A DNA stretch of 64,000 bases from the NCBI GenBank assembly GCA_902536305.1, contig CACAWX010000001.1:1-64000 (forward strand). Reading direction: 5' to 3'. Origin of the DNA: an uncultured Pelagibacteraceae bacterium. Lineage in GTDB: Bacteria > Pseudomonadota > Alphaproteobacteria > Pelagibacterales > Pelagibacteraceae. Positions within the stretch are counted from its first letter, which is position 1; the number at the start of each line of letters is the position of its first letter. Under the pieces are notes generated by a model. The model was given only the letters and a program-made list of their open reading frames with translations. It searched no databases and had not been told where the DNA came from. Both the position numbers and the translations under genes were made by a program. Below, piece by piece: positions 22,482 to 31,744 of this stretch.

Positions 22482-23601
22482 ATAAATAAGTTTTATTTTT
22501 AGTATAGTTTAAAACCAGCCCAGCTAAAATTGCACTTCCAATTAAAGAAGAACCTCCGTAACTTAAAAAGGGTAATGTCATACCTGTTGTAGGGAGTAAG
22601 TTTGTATTAACACCGGCATGAATAAATGTTTGAAATATCAACAATGTCGTCAGTCCGCTTAAAGAAATCTTTAAGAATTGGTTGTCTTGATTAAAACAAT
22701 TTTTAATAATTCTGAAAGAAATATATAAAAAAATAATTAATATAATTATAGTAGATAAAGAACCATACTCTTCTGATATTACAGCTATTACATAATCTGT
22801 ATGCGCCTCTGGAACGCTATCTTTTAATATTCCTTCACCCATCCCCTGGCCTGTTAATCCTCCTAGTTTAATAGCATCAAGAGCGGAGGATGATTGAAAC
22901 TTATCTCCTTGACTAGGATCAAAAAAAGTAATCAAACGATTAATGATGTATCCAAATTTTTCGGGTAAGAAAAATAATAAAGAAAATAGCAATACTGAAA
23001 AAATTAAAAAAATTAAAAGTATATGAATTAAACTTACACCAGAAATAAACACGGTGCCAACCCAACTTCCTATTAATAATATTGATTGCCCTAGATCTGG
23101 TTGATTGACCAATAAAACTACAACAGAACATAAAAGCATAAAACTAAAAAAATATTTAATTTGAGAATTTTGAAATTTTTCAAAAGTTAATATCTTTGCA
23201 GTCATTAATATGAATAAGGGCTTCAATATTTCTATTGGCTGAAATCTAAAAAAATAAAGATCGATCCACCGTTTAGCTCCTTTGACCTCTATTCCAACTA
23301 TTGGCACGATTGCTAAAAGAAAAAAAGATACAATGAATAATGGTGCTACAAATTTCATTAGTAATTCAGTCTTAAAAGTTGAAATAATAATCATAATTGT
23401 TACTGCTAAAAACGTAAAAATTAAGTGTTTTGTGAAAAAAAAATAAAATTCTTTATCAAGTCTTTCGCCTGCTAAAGATGAGGTAGAGGAAAATGAAAAA
23501 AATAAGCCTAGAAAGAATAATATAAAAAAACATAACAAAATTTTTTTATCTATACTTCTCCAATAATTTATAAATATGAATTTAAATGAATTTTCTAACA
23601 T
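22474..23601 (-). CDS. ftsW: FtsW septal peptidoglycan glycosyltransferase (SEDS family)
   Basis: Polytopic SEDS protein that polymerises lipid II at the septum with FtsI. About ten hydrophobic helices; the family motifs GAKRWID, NQPDLGQS (catalytic Asp region), GGLTGQGMGEG, PEAHTDYVIAVISEEYG and the C-terminal GMTLPFLSYGGSS are all present. The frame is open to a TTG at 23661, but ATG 23601 (MLENSFKFIF, 375 residues) is preferred as the likelier start; it overlaps the end of murD by 20 bp. It overlaps murG by 8 bp. Confidence 0.94.
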   Translation of the reverse strand: MLENSFKFIFINYWRSIDKKILLCFFILFFLGLFFSFSSTSSLAGERLDKEFYFFFTKHLIFTFLAVTIMIIISTFKTELLMKFVAPLFIVSFFLLAIVPIVGIEVKGAKRWIDLYFFRFQPIEILKPLFILMTAKILTFEKFQNSQIKYFFSFMLLCSVVVLLVNQPDLGQSILLIGSWVGTVFISGVSLIHILLIFLIFSVLLFSLLFFLPEKFGYIINRLITFFDPSQGDKFQSSSALDAIKLGGLTGQGMGEGILKDSVPEAHTDYVIAVISEEYGSLSTIIILIIFLYISFRIIKNCFNQDNQFLKISLSGLTTLLIFQTFIHAGVNTNLLPTTGMTLPFLSYGGSSLIGSAILAGLVLNYTKNKTYLYD

Positions 23602-24859
23602 ATTTCTTACATAGTCTTTTAAATTCTTCACCTCTTTTTTCGAAATTTTCAAATTGATCAAAAGAAGCTGCTCCAGGACTCAGTAAAATAAATTTATTTG
23701 CATGTTTTTGTGATTTGAGATCTTCTGAAATTTGAATAATCGAATTTTTTAAGTTTTTTGTAATTGAAAAATTTATTACACCTTTAATTTGACTCTTAAA
23801 AAAATTTATATTTTTGCCTATTAAGTAACATTTGATAATATTTTTTTTAATCTTTGATAGTTTAAATTTATCTTTTTTTTTTGGAAGTCCTCCTAATATC
23901 CAATAAACATTTTTTAAACCACACAAAGCAGAGGCTACTGCGGTGAATGAGGTTGCTTTAGAATCATTAATAAAAGTTATATTCCCCTTTTTTAAAAAAA
24001 TTTCAAATCTATGTGGTAAGCCTTTAAAAGATTTCATAGCTTTAGAGAAAGATTTTTCACTTATTTTTAATAATTTTGAAAGTGTATAAACAAAACTCAT
24101 ATTTTCCTCATTAATGTTAGAAGTTAAATAGTCATTTTTAATTTTTTTCTTAATTTTTCTATAATCCTTAATTTTAGGAAATAGTAATTTACTTAAGAAT
24201 TTATTTTTAATAAATTCTTTTTTTAAATTTTTATTTATTATCGCAAAATTTTTTTCTTTTTGTAAATCAAAAATTTTTAGCTTTGAATTTAAATATTTAT
24301 TCTTATCTCCATGCCAATCTAAATGATCATTTGAGAAATTTAAAAATAAAGCATAATCAGGGCAAATAAATTTTGAATGTGAAAGTTGGAAAGAAGATGC
24401 CTCAATGATTACAAAACTATTTTTAATGTTTTTCAAATTCAAAATTGGTGTACCAATATTTCCCCCAAGAGAATAGTTGAAATTATTCTTGTGAAGAAGG
24501 TGTGCTATCAATTTACATGTGGTTGATTTGCCATTTGTACCTGTAACCACAATACTTTTAAATTTATTATTATATAAATAAAATAAATCAATATCTGTAA
24601 TTATTTTTTTTTTAAATTTATTTAACTTTTTTTTTTTATGTAAACTTATTCCTGGTGATAAAATAATATAATCAACCTGATTAAAAGTATAAATTAAATT
24701 TTTTGGTCTGTATTTTTTATATTCGTTTTTTTTGTTGTCATCCCAAACTTTAAATTTTTTTATACCATTTCTTTTGAAAAAATTTATTACAGATCTTCCG
24801 GATAAACCTAATCCATAAACAAGGAACGACAGTTCTTTTAGTTTACAGGATTGAACCAT
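23582..24859 (-). CDS. murD: UDP-N-acetylmuramoylalanine--D-glutamate ligase MurD
   Basis: Adds D-glutamate to UDP-MurNAc-L-Ala. The N-terminal domain carries VYGLGLSGRSV; the ATP motif is VVTGTNGKSTTCKLIAHLL; later EASSFQLS, NFSNDHLDWHG, GLPHRFE, INDSKATS (K/T substrate contacts), and the late ILGGLPKKKDKF and LLSPGAASFDQFENFEKRGEEF are diagnostic of MurD. The length (425) is slightly short. It lies 3 nt after mraY and overlaps ftsW. Confidence 0.96.
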   Translation of the reverse strand: MVQSCKLKELSFLVYGLGLSGRSVINFFKRNGIKKFKVWDDNKKNEYKKYRPKNLIYTFNQVDYIILSPGISLHKKKKLNKFKKKIITDIDLFYLYNNKFKSIVVTGTNGKSTTCKLIAHLLHKNNFNYSLGGNIGTPILNLKNIKNSFVIIEASSFQLSHSKFICPDYALFLNFSNDHLDWHGDKNKYLNSKLKIFDLQKEKNFAIINKNLKKEFIKNKFLSKLLFPKIKDYRKIKKKIKNDYLTSNINEENMSFVYTLSKLLKISEKSFSKAMKSFKGLPHRFEIFLKKGNITFINDSKATSFTAVASALCGLKNVYWILGGLPKKKDKFKLSKIKKNIIKCYLIGKNINFFKSQIKGVINFSITKNLKNSIIQISEDLKSQKHANKFILLSPGAASFDQFENFEKRGEEFKRLCKKYVRKFI

Positions 24860-24862
24860 AAT

Positions 24863-25948
24863 CTATCTTAATTTTAATGTCGCTAGTCCAATAAGTGCTA
24901 AAATAATCGCAATTATCCAAAATCGAATTACAATCGTAGACTCAGCCCAACCCTTTTTTTCAAAGTGATGGTGGATAGGTGCCATCATAAAAATTCTTTT
25001 ACCGGTTAATTTAAATGAAACTACTTGAATAATCACAGAAACAGTCTCTAAAACAAATAAGCCTCCAATTATTGCTAAAACAATTTCATGTTTTACAATA
25101 ATCGCTACAGCTGCTAAAGAACCTCCAAGAGAAAGAGACCCGGTATCACCCATAAATATTTTTGCTGGCGGAGCGTTATACCAAAGAAAACCTAAACAAG
25201 CCCCTACAACTGATCCGCAAAAAATAGATAGTTCTCCAACATCAGGGATATATTGTATCTGTAAATATTCTGAAAAAATTGTATTACCCACTACGTATGA
25301 AATTAATGTGAATGAGAGAGCTACTAGCATAACTGGCACTGTTGCCAACCCATCTAATCCATCAGTTAAGTTTACGGCATTTGATGCTCCAATGATAACA
25401 AATAAGCCAAAGAAAATAAAAAAAAGACCCATATGCCATATTAAATTTTTAAAAAATGGAAAGTAGAGATTATATAAATATTCATGATTTGAATATTTTA
25501 TCAAAATCATAAGAGTAATTAAGCCGATAATAATTTGGCCAAGAAATTTATATCTAGATTTAAGTCCTCTTGAATTTTTAAATCTAATTTTAAGTACATC
25601 ATCTAACAATCCTAATGCACCTAAAGACAAAGAAACAAATATTAAAGTCCAGACATAAATATTGGTTAGGTCTGCCCATAAAAGAGTGCTGGATATTATT
25701 CCAATAATGATAATAACCCCGCCCATAGTTGGGGTACCAGATTTTTTAATAATATGATCTATAGGTCCATCTTGTCTTATAGGCCCAGTTATCATTTTTT
25801 CAGAAAATAGTTTTATTAATGGTCCGCCAATAATAAATACAACAATTAAAGACGTAACTACAGATAAGCCAGTTCTAAAAGTAAGGTATTTGAATACGTT
25901 TAAAAAAGAGTATTGATCAATTAAAGAAGTTAATAAATTAAATAACAC
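24863..25948 (-). CDS. mraY: Phospho-MurNAc-pentapeptide transferase MraY
   Basis: Integral membrane enzyme that makes lipid I from UDP-MurNAc-pentapeptide and undecaprenyl phosphate. About ten helices. Active-site motifs include KSGTPTMGG, LLDDVLKIRFKNSRGL (D-D), NAVNLTDGLDGLA (the D-G-L-D catalytic stretch), FMGDTGSLSLGG and the HHHFEKKGW cytoplasmic loop. The length (361) is standard. The start codon follows the murEF stop with no intergenic base, so translation is likely coupled. Confidence 0.97.
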   Translation of the reverse strand: MLFNLLTSLIDQYSFLNVFKYLTFRTGLSVVTSLIVVFIIGGPLIKLFSEKMITGPIRQDGPIDHIIKKSGTPTMGGVIIIIGIISSTLLWADLTNIYVWTLIFVSLSLGALGLLDDVLKIRFKNSRGLKSRYKFLGQIIIGLITLMILIKYSNHEYLYNLYFPFFKNLIWHMGLFFIFFGLFVIIGASNAVNLTDGLDGLATVPVMLVALSFTLISYVVGNTIFSEYLQIQYIPDVGELSIFCGSVVGACLGFLWYNAPPAKIFMGDTGSLSLGGSLAAVAIIVKHEIVLAIIGGLFVLETVSVIIQVVSFKLTGKRIFMMAPIHHHFEKKGWAESTIVIRFWIIAIILALIGLATLKLR

Positions 25949-28711
25949 TTATATTCCCTTTATCATTTTTTTACTAAAATCATTAAGTCCTGTAGCATTT
26001 GAACCTTTAATCATAATGTGATCATTATTAGATATCATTTCTTTTAAACTAATATCTATATCTTCATTATTTTGTAAAATATTTCCTCTTTTATTTTTAT
26101 TAAGTTGTTTATATGTGAAAATTGTTTTTTTTCCTTTAATGAAAACTTTATCTATATCGGAATTGTTAATAACTTTAGACAACTGCTCATGATATTTATT
26201 AGACTTAGAACCTAATTCAAGCATATCGCCAAGTATTAAGTATTTTTTAAATTTTTTTTTTTTAATTAAATTTAACTTATTAATTGCATTTTTTACTGAC
26301 AAAGGATTAGCATTATAACTTTCGTCAATTAGATTAAATTTTTTCTTGTATCTTATTATTGTGTGTTTTTTTCCTCTTCCATCTGGTGTCTCAAAATTCT
26401 TCATTTTCTTTTTAATCTTATCTATATCAATTTTTAATACGTTTAAAACTGCGATTGAAGCAAGCACATTATAAATATTTAAATCTTTAATTTCTAAATC
26501 TATTATTTCATTATTTATTTTTATAAATATTTTTGAGTTTTCACCTTTTTTGACAATTTTTTTAATTTGAACATCTGATTTTTTATGATGGCCAAAAGTA
26601 AAAATTTTTAATTTATATTTGTTGGCTTTTTTCGATAGATAATTAAAAAACTTATCGTCTCTATTTAAAATTATCGTACCGCCCTCACTAATGCTTTCTA
26701 TGATTTCTGATTTGGCTTTTGCAATTCCATAAATGTTTTGGAAGTTCTCAATGTGGGCTTCACCGATATTTGTTATTACTCCTATATGAGGTTGAATTAA
26801 CCTTGATAAATTTTTTATTTCTCCTGGTCTACTCATACCAACTTCAAAAACCCCAAATTTATCCTCAAAACTTAAGTTGGATAAGCTAATCGGAACTCCT
26901 AAATGATTATTGAAAGATTTTGATGAAGAGCAAGTCTTTCCAAAATTTTGTAATAAATCTTTAATTAGATTTTTTAAAGATGTTTTTCCAGCGCTACCTG
27001 TCACCGCTATTATTTTTGCTAAAGAATGTATTCTTTTAAATTTCGCAAAACTATTTAAAAATGAGATAGAATTTTTAACAGTTATAATTTTTTTATCATT
27101 TTTTTTTGAAATTTTAGATGAAATAATACAACCTGCTCCTTTTTTTAGAGCAGTATTTACGAATTTATTTCCGTCAATTTTTTTTCCTTTAATTGCTAAA
27201 AATAAATTACCCTTTTTAATTGTTCTGGTATCAATAGATAGACCGCTAAAATTTAGTGATTTTTTTTCACCTAAAACTTTATAGAGTATTAATTTGTTTT
27301 GTATGTATTTTTGATCTTTTATTGATTTCTTTTTAATTTTAACGTTTATTTTTTTTACAATCTTTTTGTCTGAAATATTTAATATCTTATTCTTGTAAAA
27401 TTGTTGTTCTTCGTGGCCTTTACCAGCGATCAATACTATTTCCCCCGGGACAGCATTTAAAATTGCTTTTTTAATAGCCAGTGTTCTATTTCCAATATTA
27501 AAAGATCTGCTCTTTGAAATATTTTTCAAAAGATCATTTCTAATTTTTTGAGGTTTTTCATTTCTAGGATTGTCATCCGTTATATAAATTTTTTTGCAGT
27601 TATCATTAGCTATCCTTGCCATTATTGGTCTTTTAGTTTGGTCTCTCTCACCTCCACATCCAAAGACTAAAGAAATATTATTTCCATAATTATTCTTCAA
27701 AGATTTAAGAGATTCAAATAGAGCATCTGGTGTGTGAGCGTAATCGATAAAAACTTTTACATCATTTGGATATCTTTTGACTAACTCGAGCCTGCCGTTG
27801 ACATCTTTTAGTTTTTTTAAATTTCTAAATATTAATTTCTCTTTTAATCCACATAATTTTGCTGCTTCTATTGCCATAGATAAATTTCTAATTTTAAAAT
27901 CTTCATTAAATTTTAAATTAATATTCTTAATTTTTGTTAAAGTATTATTGATATTTGATATCTTTAAATTCTTCTTTTTAGCAATTTTCTTCAAAATTTT
28001 AAAAGTTGGAATTTCCTTATTAGAAATAATAGTTGATTTTTTACTTAAGATTTTTCTAAATAATATAAGTTTTGCATTTAAATAAGACTTCATGTTTTTG
28101 TGATAATCTAGATGATCCTGACTGAAATTTGTAAATATTGCGGCTTTAAATTTTATGTGGTGTAATCTTTTTTGATCAAGGCCGTGACTTGAAGCTTCAA
28201 TAATTACGTTATTTATTCTCTTATTTTTTAGATAATTTAAATTTTTATGCAGCGTAATAGTATCGGGAGAAGTCAGTTTAGTTTTAATAATTTTATCATT
28301 ATATTTTATGCCTAAAGTGCCTATTGAGGCTACGCCAAAATTATTAATTCTAAATATTTGATAAAACATATCAGACACTGATGTTTTTCCGTTTGTCCCT
28401 GTAACTGCTATAATATTTTTTGGCTTTGATTTGTAAAATTTTGAGGATATCTCGCTCAAAAGATGTCTTATTTTATTTGTTTTAATTATGAGAATACTGC
28501 TGTTTCTAATTTTACAACTTTTAGAACAAACAACAACCGAGGCGCCTTTATAAACTGCATCTTTTATAAATTTTTCACCATTAATTTTTTTTCCTTTGAT
28601 AGCAAAAAAAATATAATTCTTTTTAATTTTTTTACTATTCGTTGAAATTCCGGAAATGATAATTTTTTTTTTATCTTTTGGGATAACTCTAATTAAATTT
28701 TTCAACAACAT
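25949..28711 (-). CDS. murEF: MurE-MurF fusion protein (two ligases in one polypeptide)
   Basis: A 920-residue protein containing two complete Mur ligases in one frame. Residues 1-~460 are MurE: ATP motif TGTNGKTS (104-111), TSPDT, EASSHGLDQ, NFSQDHLDYH, YAHTPDAL, CGGERDQTKR and DNPR at 380-383, the signature of meso-diaminopimelate-adding MurE. Residues ~470-920 are MurF: LSIDTRTIKKGNLFLAIKG, TGSAGKTS (571-578), S-K-S-F-N-N-H-L-G-V-P, EVGMSRPGEI, DESYNANP and LGDMLELG. Together they add meso-DAP and then D-Ala-D-Ala. In most bacteria these are two adjacent genes; here the junction, a Lys-rich linker near 445-475, is seamless with no stop or frameshift. It overlaps ftsI by 23 bp and abuts mraY. 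Confidence 0.95.
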   Translation of the reverse strand: MLLKNLIRVIPKDKKKIIISGISTNSKKIKKNYIFFAIKGKKINGEKFIKDAVYKGASVVVCSKSCKIRNSSILIIKTNKIRHLLSEISSKFYKSKPKNIIAVTGTNGKTSVSDMFYQIFRINNFGVASIGTLGIKYNDKIIKTKLTSPDTITLHKNLNYLKNKRINNVIIEASSHGLDQKRLHHIKFKAAIFTNFSQDHLDYHKNMKSYLNAKLILFRKILSKKSTIISNKEIPTFKILKKIAKKKNLKISNINNTLTKIKNINLKFNEDFKIRNLSMAIEAAKLCGLKEKLIFRNLKKLKDVNGRLELVKRYPNDVKVFIDYAHTPDALFESLKSLKNNYGNNISLVFGCGGERDQTKRPIMARIANDNCKKIYITDDNPRNEKPQKIRNDLLKNISKSRSFNIGNRTLAIKKAILNAVPGEIVLIAGKGHEEQQFYKNKILNISDKKIVKKINVKIKKKSIKDQKYIQNKLILYKVLGEKKSLNFSGLSIDTRTIKKGNLFLAIKGKKIDGNKFVNTALKKGAGCIISSKISKKNDKKIITVKNSISFLNSFAKFKRIHSLAKIIAVTGSAGKTSLKNLIKDLLQNFGKTCSSSKSFNNHLGVPISLSNLSFEDKFGVFEVGMSRPGEIKNLSRLIQPHIGVITNIGEAHIENFQNIYGIAKAKSEIIESISEGGTIILNRDDKFFNYLSKKANKYKLKIFTFGHHKKSDVQIKKIVKKGENSKIFIKINNEIIDLEIKDLNIYNVLASIAVLNVLKIDIDKIKKKMKNFETPDGRGKKHTIIRYKKKFNLIDESYNANPLSVKNAINKLNLIKKKKFKKYLILGDMLELGSKSNKYHEQLSKVINNSDIDKVFIKGKKTIFTYKQLNKNKRGNILQNNEDIDISLKEMISNNDHIMIKGSNATGLNDFSKKMIKGI

Positions 28712-30410
28712 ACTGATTAATAAACTCTTCGTTATTTATGGCTAAAATTGGCCCAATTTTTTCTATTATTTTGCCTGCAACATAAACAGAATTCCAACCA
28801 GAAGTGTTATAAGGTGCTTTGGTCCTAACACCTCGATAATTATAAATTAAATCCTTATTAATTTTAGGATTTTCTAGCATTACGAATAAAGCATAGTTAG
28901 GTTTGTTAGAGGGAAAGACAGAGATAAAGGTGTTTATTCTATTTTTTTTGTCACCGTAACTTTCAGCTGTACCTGTTTTGCCTCCTACATAATACCCCTC
29001 TATATTTGCCAAACTTGCTGTACCGTCTTTACTAATAACTACTTTTCTTAAAATATTTCTCAATTTATTACTTGTCTCGGGAGAAATAATTAATTTTGGG
29101 TCTTCAATTTTTCTTTCTTTGATCAGGCTTGGTATGACTATTTTTCCTCCATTGATCATAGCTGCGTATAAAGCTGTAACTTGCAAAGGAGTAGTGGTAA
29201 TTCCATGTCCAAACGAAACCGTTTCTAATTTACATTTATTCCATTTCAACTTGTGAGGTACTCCAACCTCCTCTAATTCAATTTTTGGATTTTGAGTTAA
29301 ATTTGTTTTCCTGATAAATTCCTTATAATTTTCTTCACCTATTTTTTTTGCAAGTAATACGGAACCTACGTTAGAGGATCTAATTAGTATTTCTTCAACC
29401 GATAAGTTTTTTGGATGTTCTTTAATGTCTGTAATTTCGTGAATAGAACATCGAAATTTTTTTGGGATATTCTCAATTATTGTGTTTGTATCTACTAGTT
29501 TTTGTTCAAGAGCTAATGCTATTGTAAAAGTTTTAAAAATTGATCCTAGTTCATAAACACCTTTAGTAATCTTATTAATAAATTTTTTGTCTTTAATAAT
29601 TTTTCTCTGATTAATATTAAAATTAGGTAAAGATACTAGAGATATAATATCACCATTATTAGTATCCATTAAAAGAGCACCACCGCCTGTAGCATCAAAA
29701 GTTTTGATGGCGTTATTTAATTCCTTATTAATTATATATTGGATGTTACTATCAAGAGTTAATTCTAATGGCTGGTTAAGTTTCTCTTTGATTTTTAATT
29801 CTTTATCTAAATATTTTTCAATACCTGATATTCCATAATTATCGTAATCAACCTGACCTATAATATGGCTAAATAAATCTCCGTGGGTATACATTCTTGC
29901 TTGAAAAGGTTCAAACTTGATTGCTTTTTCTCCTAAAGCCCAAAATCGATCTTTTTCGATTTGATCTATTCTTTTTTTTATTCGAAAATATTTATTTGCT
30001 TCTAACTTAACTTTAATTTGATCAATGGGAAGATCTGGAAAATTTAATCTTAATTTTATTAAAAAATTTTTTTTATCTTTAATTAATTTTGGATTAATTG
30101 CAGCATGAAAAGTATTTATATTTCTAGAAATTATCATACCATTTCTATCTACTATATCTCTTCGCGATAAAAAAAATTGCGACTTTTCCCCTTCATTATT
30201 AAATATATCTTTTTTATTTAAAGAAATATGTGTAATTTTTATTGAGAAAATTAAAATTAAAGAAAAAAAGAAAAAGAATAATAAATAAATTCTATCTTGA
30301 AAATTATTTGATTTTTTTAAAACATGATTTTTTTTATTAGTTTCTAAGTAATCTTCAAAGTAAAAACTAGATTGATTAATATTCTTATTTTTTTTGTATT
30401 TTTTTTTCAT
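28689..30410 (-). CDS. ftsI: FtsI / PBP3 septal transpeptidase
   Basis: Class B penicillin-binding protein that cross-links septal peptidoglycan with FtsW. One transmembrane helix follows a ~45-residue Lys/Asn-rich cytoplasmic tail; then comes the pedestal with RRDIVDRNG. The transpeptidase motifs are G-S-I-F-K (S-x-x-K nucleophile), S-S-N (S-x-N, in RSSNVGSVLLA) and GGKTGTAE (KTG). I use ATG 30410 (MKKKYKKNKN, 573 residues); the frame is open to 30512, but that extension lies in ftsL and has no family similarity. It overlaps ftsL by 26 bp. Confidence 0.94.
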   Translation of the reverse strand: MKKKYKKNKNINQSSFYFEDYLETNKKNHVLKKSNNFQDRIYLLFFFFFSLILIFSIKITHISLNKKDIFNNEGEKSQFFLSRRDIVDRNGMIISRNINTFHAAINPKLIKDKKNFLIKLRLNFPDLPIDQIKVKLEANKYFRIKKRIDQIEKDRFWALGEKAIKFEPFQARMYTHGDLFSHIIGQVDYDNYGISGIEKYLDKELKIKEKLNQPLELTLDSNIQYIINKELNNAIKTFDATGGGALLMDTNNGDIISLVSLPNFNINQRKIIKDKKFINKITKGVYELGSIFKTFTIALALEQKLVDTNTIIENIPKKFRCSIHEITDIKEHPKNLSVEEILIRSSNVGSVLLAKKIGEENYKEFIRKTNLTQNPKIELEEVGVPHKLKWNKCKLETVSFGHGITTTPLQVTALYAAMINGGKIVIPSLIKERKIEDPKLIISPETSNKLRNILRKVVISKDGTASLANIEGYYVGGKTGTAESYGDKKNRINTFISVFPSNKPNYALFVMLENPKINKDLIYNYRGVRTKAPYNTSGWNSVYVAGKIIEKIGPILAINNEEFINQYVVEKFN

Positions 30411-30723
30411 ATATATTTTCAAGATTTGAAATTTTATTTTGTATTTCAGTAAAATCTGAAATATCGAAAAATATGTTTGAATATTTAATTGGTTGATAAT
30501 TATCAAATCCAATTATTGTTAACTTTTTTTCAATTTCTGCTGGTGATGTTAAATAGTGAAAATCCAGTTGAGCTTCATTGATATCTTTTGTTTTAATTAA
30601 AATAATTTTACTTAAATTTGAAATATTTTTTTCTATAACTCTAGTTTTATTTTTAATAATAGAAGTAACAACTAAAAAAGAGATAAAGATCGATGACGCA
30701 ATGATAAATTTCATTTTAAACAT
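30385..30723 (-). CDS. ftsL: FtsL-like division protein
   Basis: A small bitopic protein of 112 residues: a short cytoplasmic start, one transmembrane helix (~5-22), and a periplasmic helix ending in E-A-Q-L-D-F-H-Y-L-T-S-P-A-E-I, which matches the FtsL pattern (x-x-D-x-x-Y-L-x-S-P-x-x-I) seen in alphaproteobacteria. FtsL partners FtsB and FtsQ and activates FtsWI. Sequence conservation is low in this family, so the position between rsmH (8-bp overlap) and ftsI (26-bp overlap) is the main support. The C-terminal tail is coiled-coil-like. Confidence 0.88.
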   Translation of the reverse strand: MFKMKFIIASSIFISFLVVTSIIKNKTRVIEKNISNLSKIILIKTKDINEAQLDFHYLTSPAEIEKKLTIIGFDNYQPIKYSNIFFDISDFTEIQNKISNLENIYEKKIQKK

Positions 30724-31726
30724 TGATTGACTCCAAATCTAAATAATTCTTAAATTTTTCAATTAAATCTAATGGGTATTTAAAATTATTTTTACTTCTA
30801 ATTGCGTATCTTAACTTTGCTGACCTTGATCGATTATTTTGATTAATTTCCTCATTTGATGGTCTTAATATTTTATTCTTATATTGCTCAAATAAGGCTG
30901 AGTCGACAGCCTTGGTTTCAGGCAAATATCTTGAAGGTCTAGATTTATTTTTTGAAAAGTTAGTAAAAAAGTATTTTACAATTCTATCTTCGATTGAATG
31001 AAAACTAATAATTAAAATTTTTCCGCCTGGCTTTAATTTCTTAGTTGCATTTATAATTCCGTTTATTAACTCGGTAATCTCTTTATTGACAAAAATCCTG
31101 AGTGCTTGAAAAGTTTTAGTACAAGGATTAATTTTACTCGAGTAATTTTTTTTCTTACTTTTTTCAATTATTTTTACTAGCTCATTTGTATTTTTTATTT
31201 TTTTTGTATTTCGATGGTTAACAATATTTTTAGCAATTTTGGTTGCCTCTTTTTCATCGCCTAAAATTTTAATCACTCGCTTTAAATCAAGTTCACTTAG
31301 ATTATTTATTACATCTAGAGCAGATATTTCATTTAAGCCCATAGTCATATTTAATTTTTTATTTGATTTAAATGAAAAACCTCTATCAAAATTATCTAAT
31401 TGAATTGATGATAAACCTAAATCAAAAATTACAACATCGACATTGTCAATTGAAATACTTTCTAATTGACTAAACTTTAATTGACAAAATTTGAACCTTT
31501 TGGGATATTTTTTTTCTAGTTTTTTTGCTTCTAAAAATACTTTTTTATCTCTGTCAATTGCTAAAACAGTAGTCTTTGAAAACTTTAAAATTTCTTTGGA
31601 GAAGCCGCCTCCTCCAAATGTACAATCAATAAATTTCTGTCTAGTAGATGGAGATGATATTTTTAAAACCTCATTCAACATCACTGGAAAATGGGGAAAT
31701 TCCAGTGATGATGTTTGATTGTTCAT
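30716..31726 (-). CDS. rsmH: 16S rRNA (cytosine-1402-N4)-methyltransferase RsmH (MraW)
   Basis: SAM-dependent methyltransferase of 16S rRNA C1402. It starts with FPHFPVMLNEVLKI and then DCTFGGGGFSKEIL (SAM-binding motif I), VLAIDRDKK, VIFDLGLSSIQLD, GFSFKSNKKLNMTMG and, near the C-terminus, ILIISFHSIEDRIVKYFF, all diagnostic of the family. The length (336) is slightly long. It lies between ftsZ (18 bp) and ftsL (overlap). In most dcw clusters rsmH directly follows mraZ; here ftsZ is interposed. Confidence 0.96.
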   Translation of the reverse strand: MNNQTSSLEFPHFPVMLNEVLKISSPSTRQKFIDCTFGGGGFSKEILKFSKTTVLAIDRDKKVFLEAKKLEKKYPKRFKFCQLKFSQLESISIDNVDVVIFDLGLSSIQLDNFDRGFSFKSNKKLNMTMGLNEISALDVINNLSELDLKRVIKILGDEKEATKIAKNIVNHRNTKKIKNTNELVKIIEKSKKKNYSSKINPCTKTFQALRIFVNKEITELINGIINATKKLKPGGKILIISFHSIEDRIVKYFFTNFSKNKSRPSRYLPETKAVDSALFEQYKNKILRPSNEEINQNNRSRSAKLRYAIRSKNNFKYPLDLIEKFKNYLDLESINV

Positions 31727-31744
31727 GAATCCAAGATTGGCTCA

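Noticed and set aside
23602-23661. TTG start for ftsW
   Set aside because: It needs a rare codon and a long overlap with murD; ATG 23601 is a better start.
26910-28645. Several plus-strand ORFs of 60-124 codons opposite murEF
   Set aside because: They are hydrophobic shadows (Phe/Leu/Ile-rich) caused by A-rich codons of the real gene on the other strand.
30411-30512. 34-codon 5' extension of the ftsI frame
   Set aside because: It is entirely inside ftsL in another frame; ATG 30410 gives a normal FtsI N-terminus.
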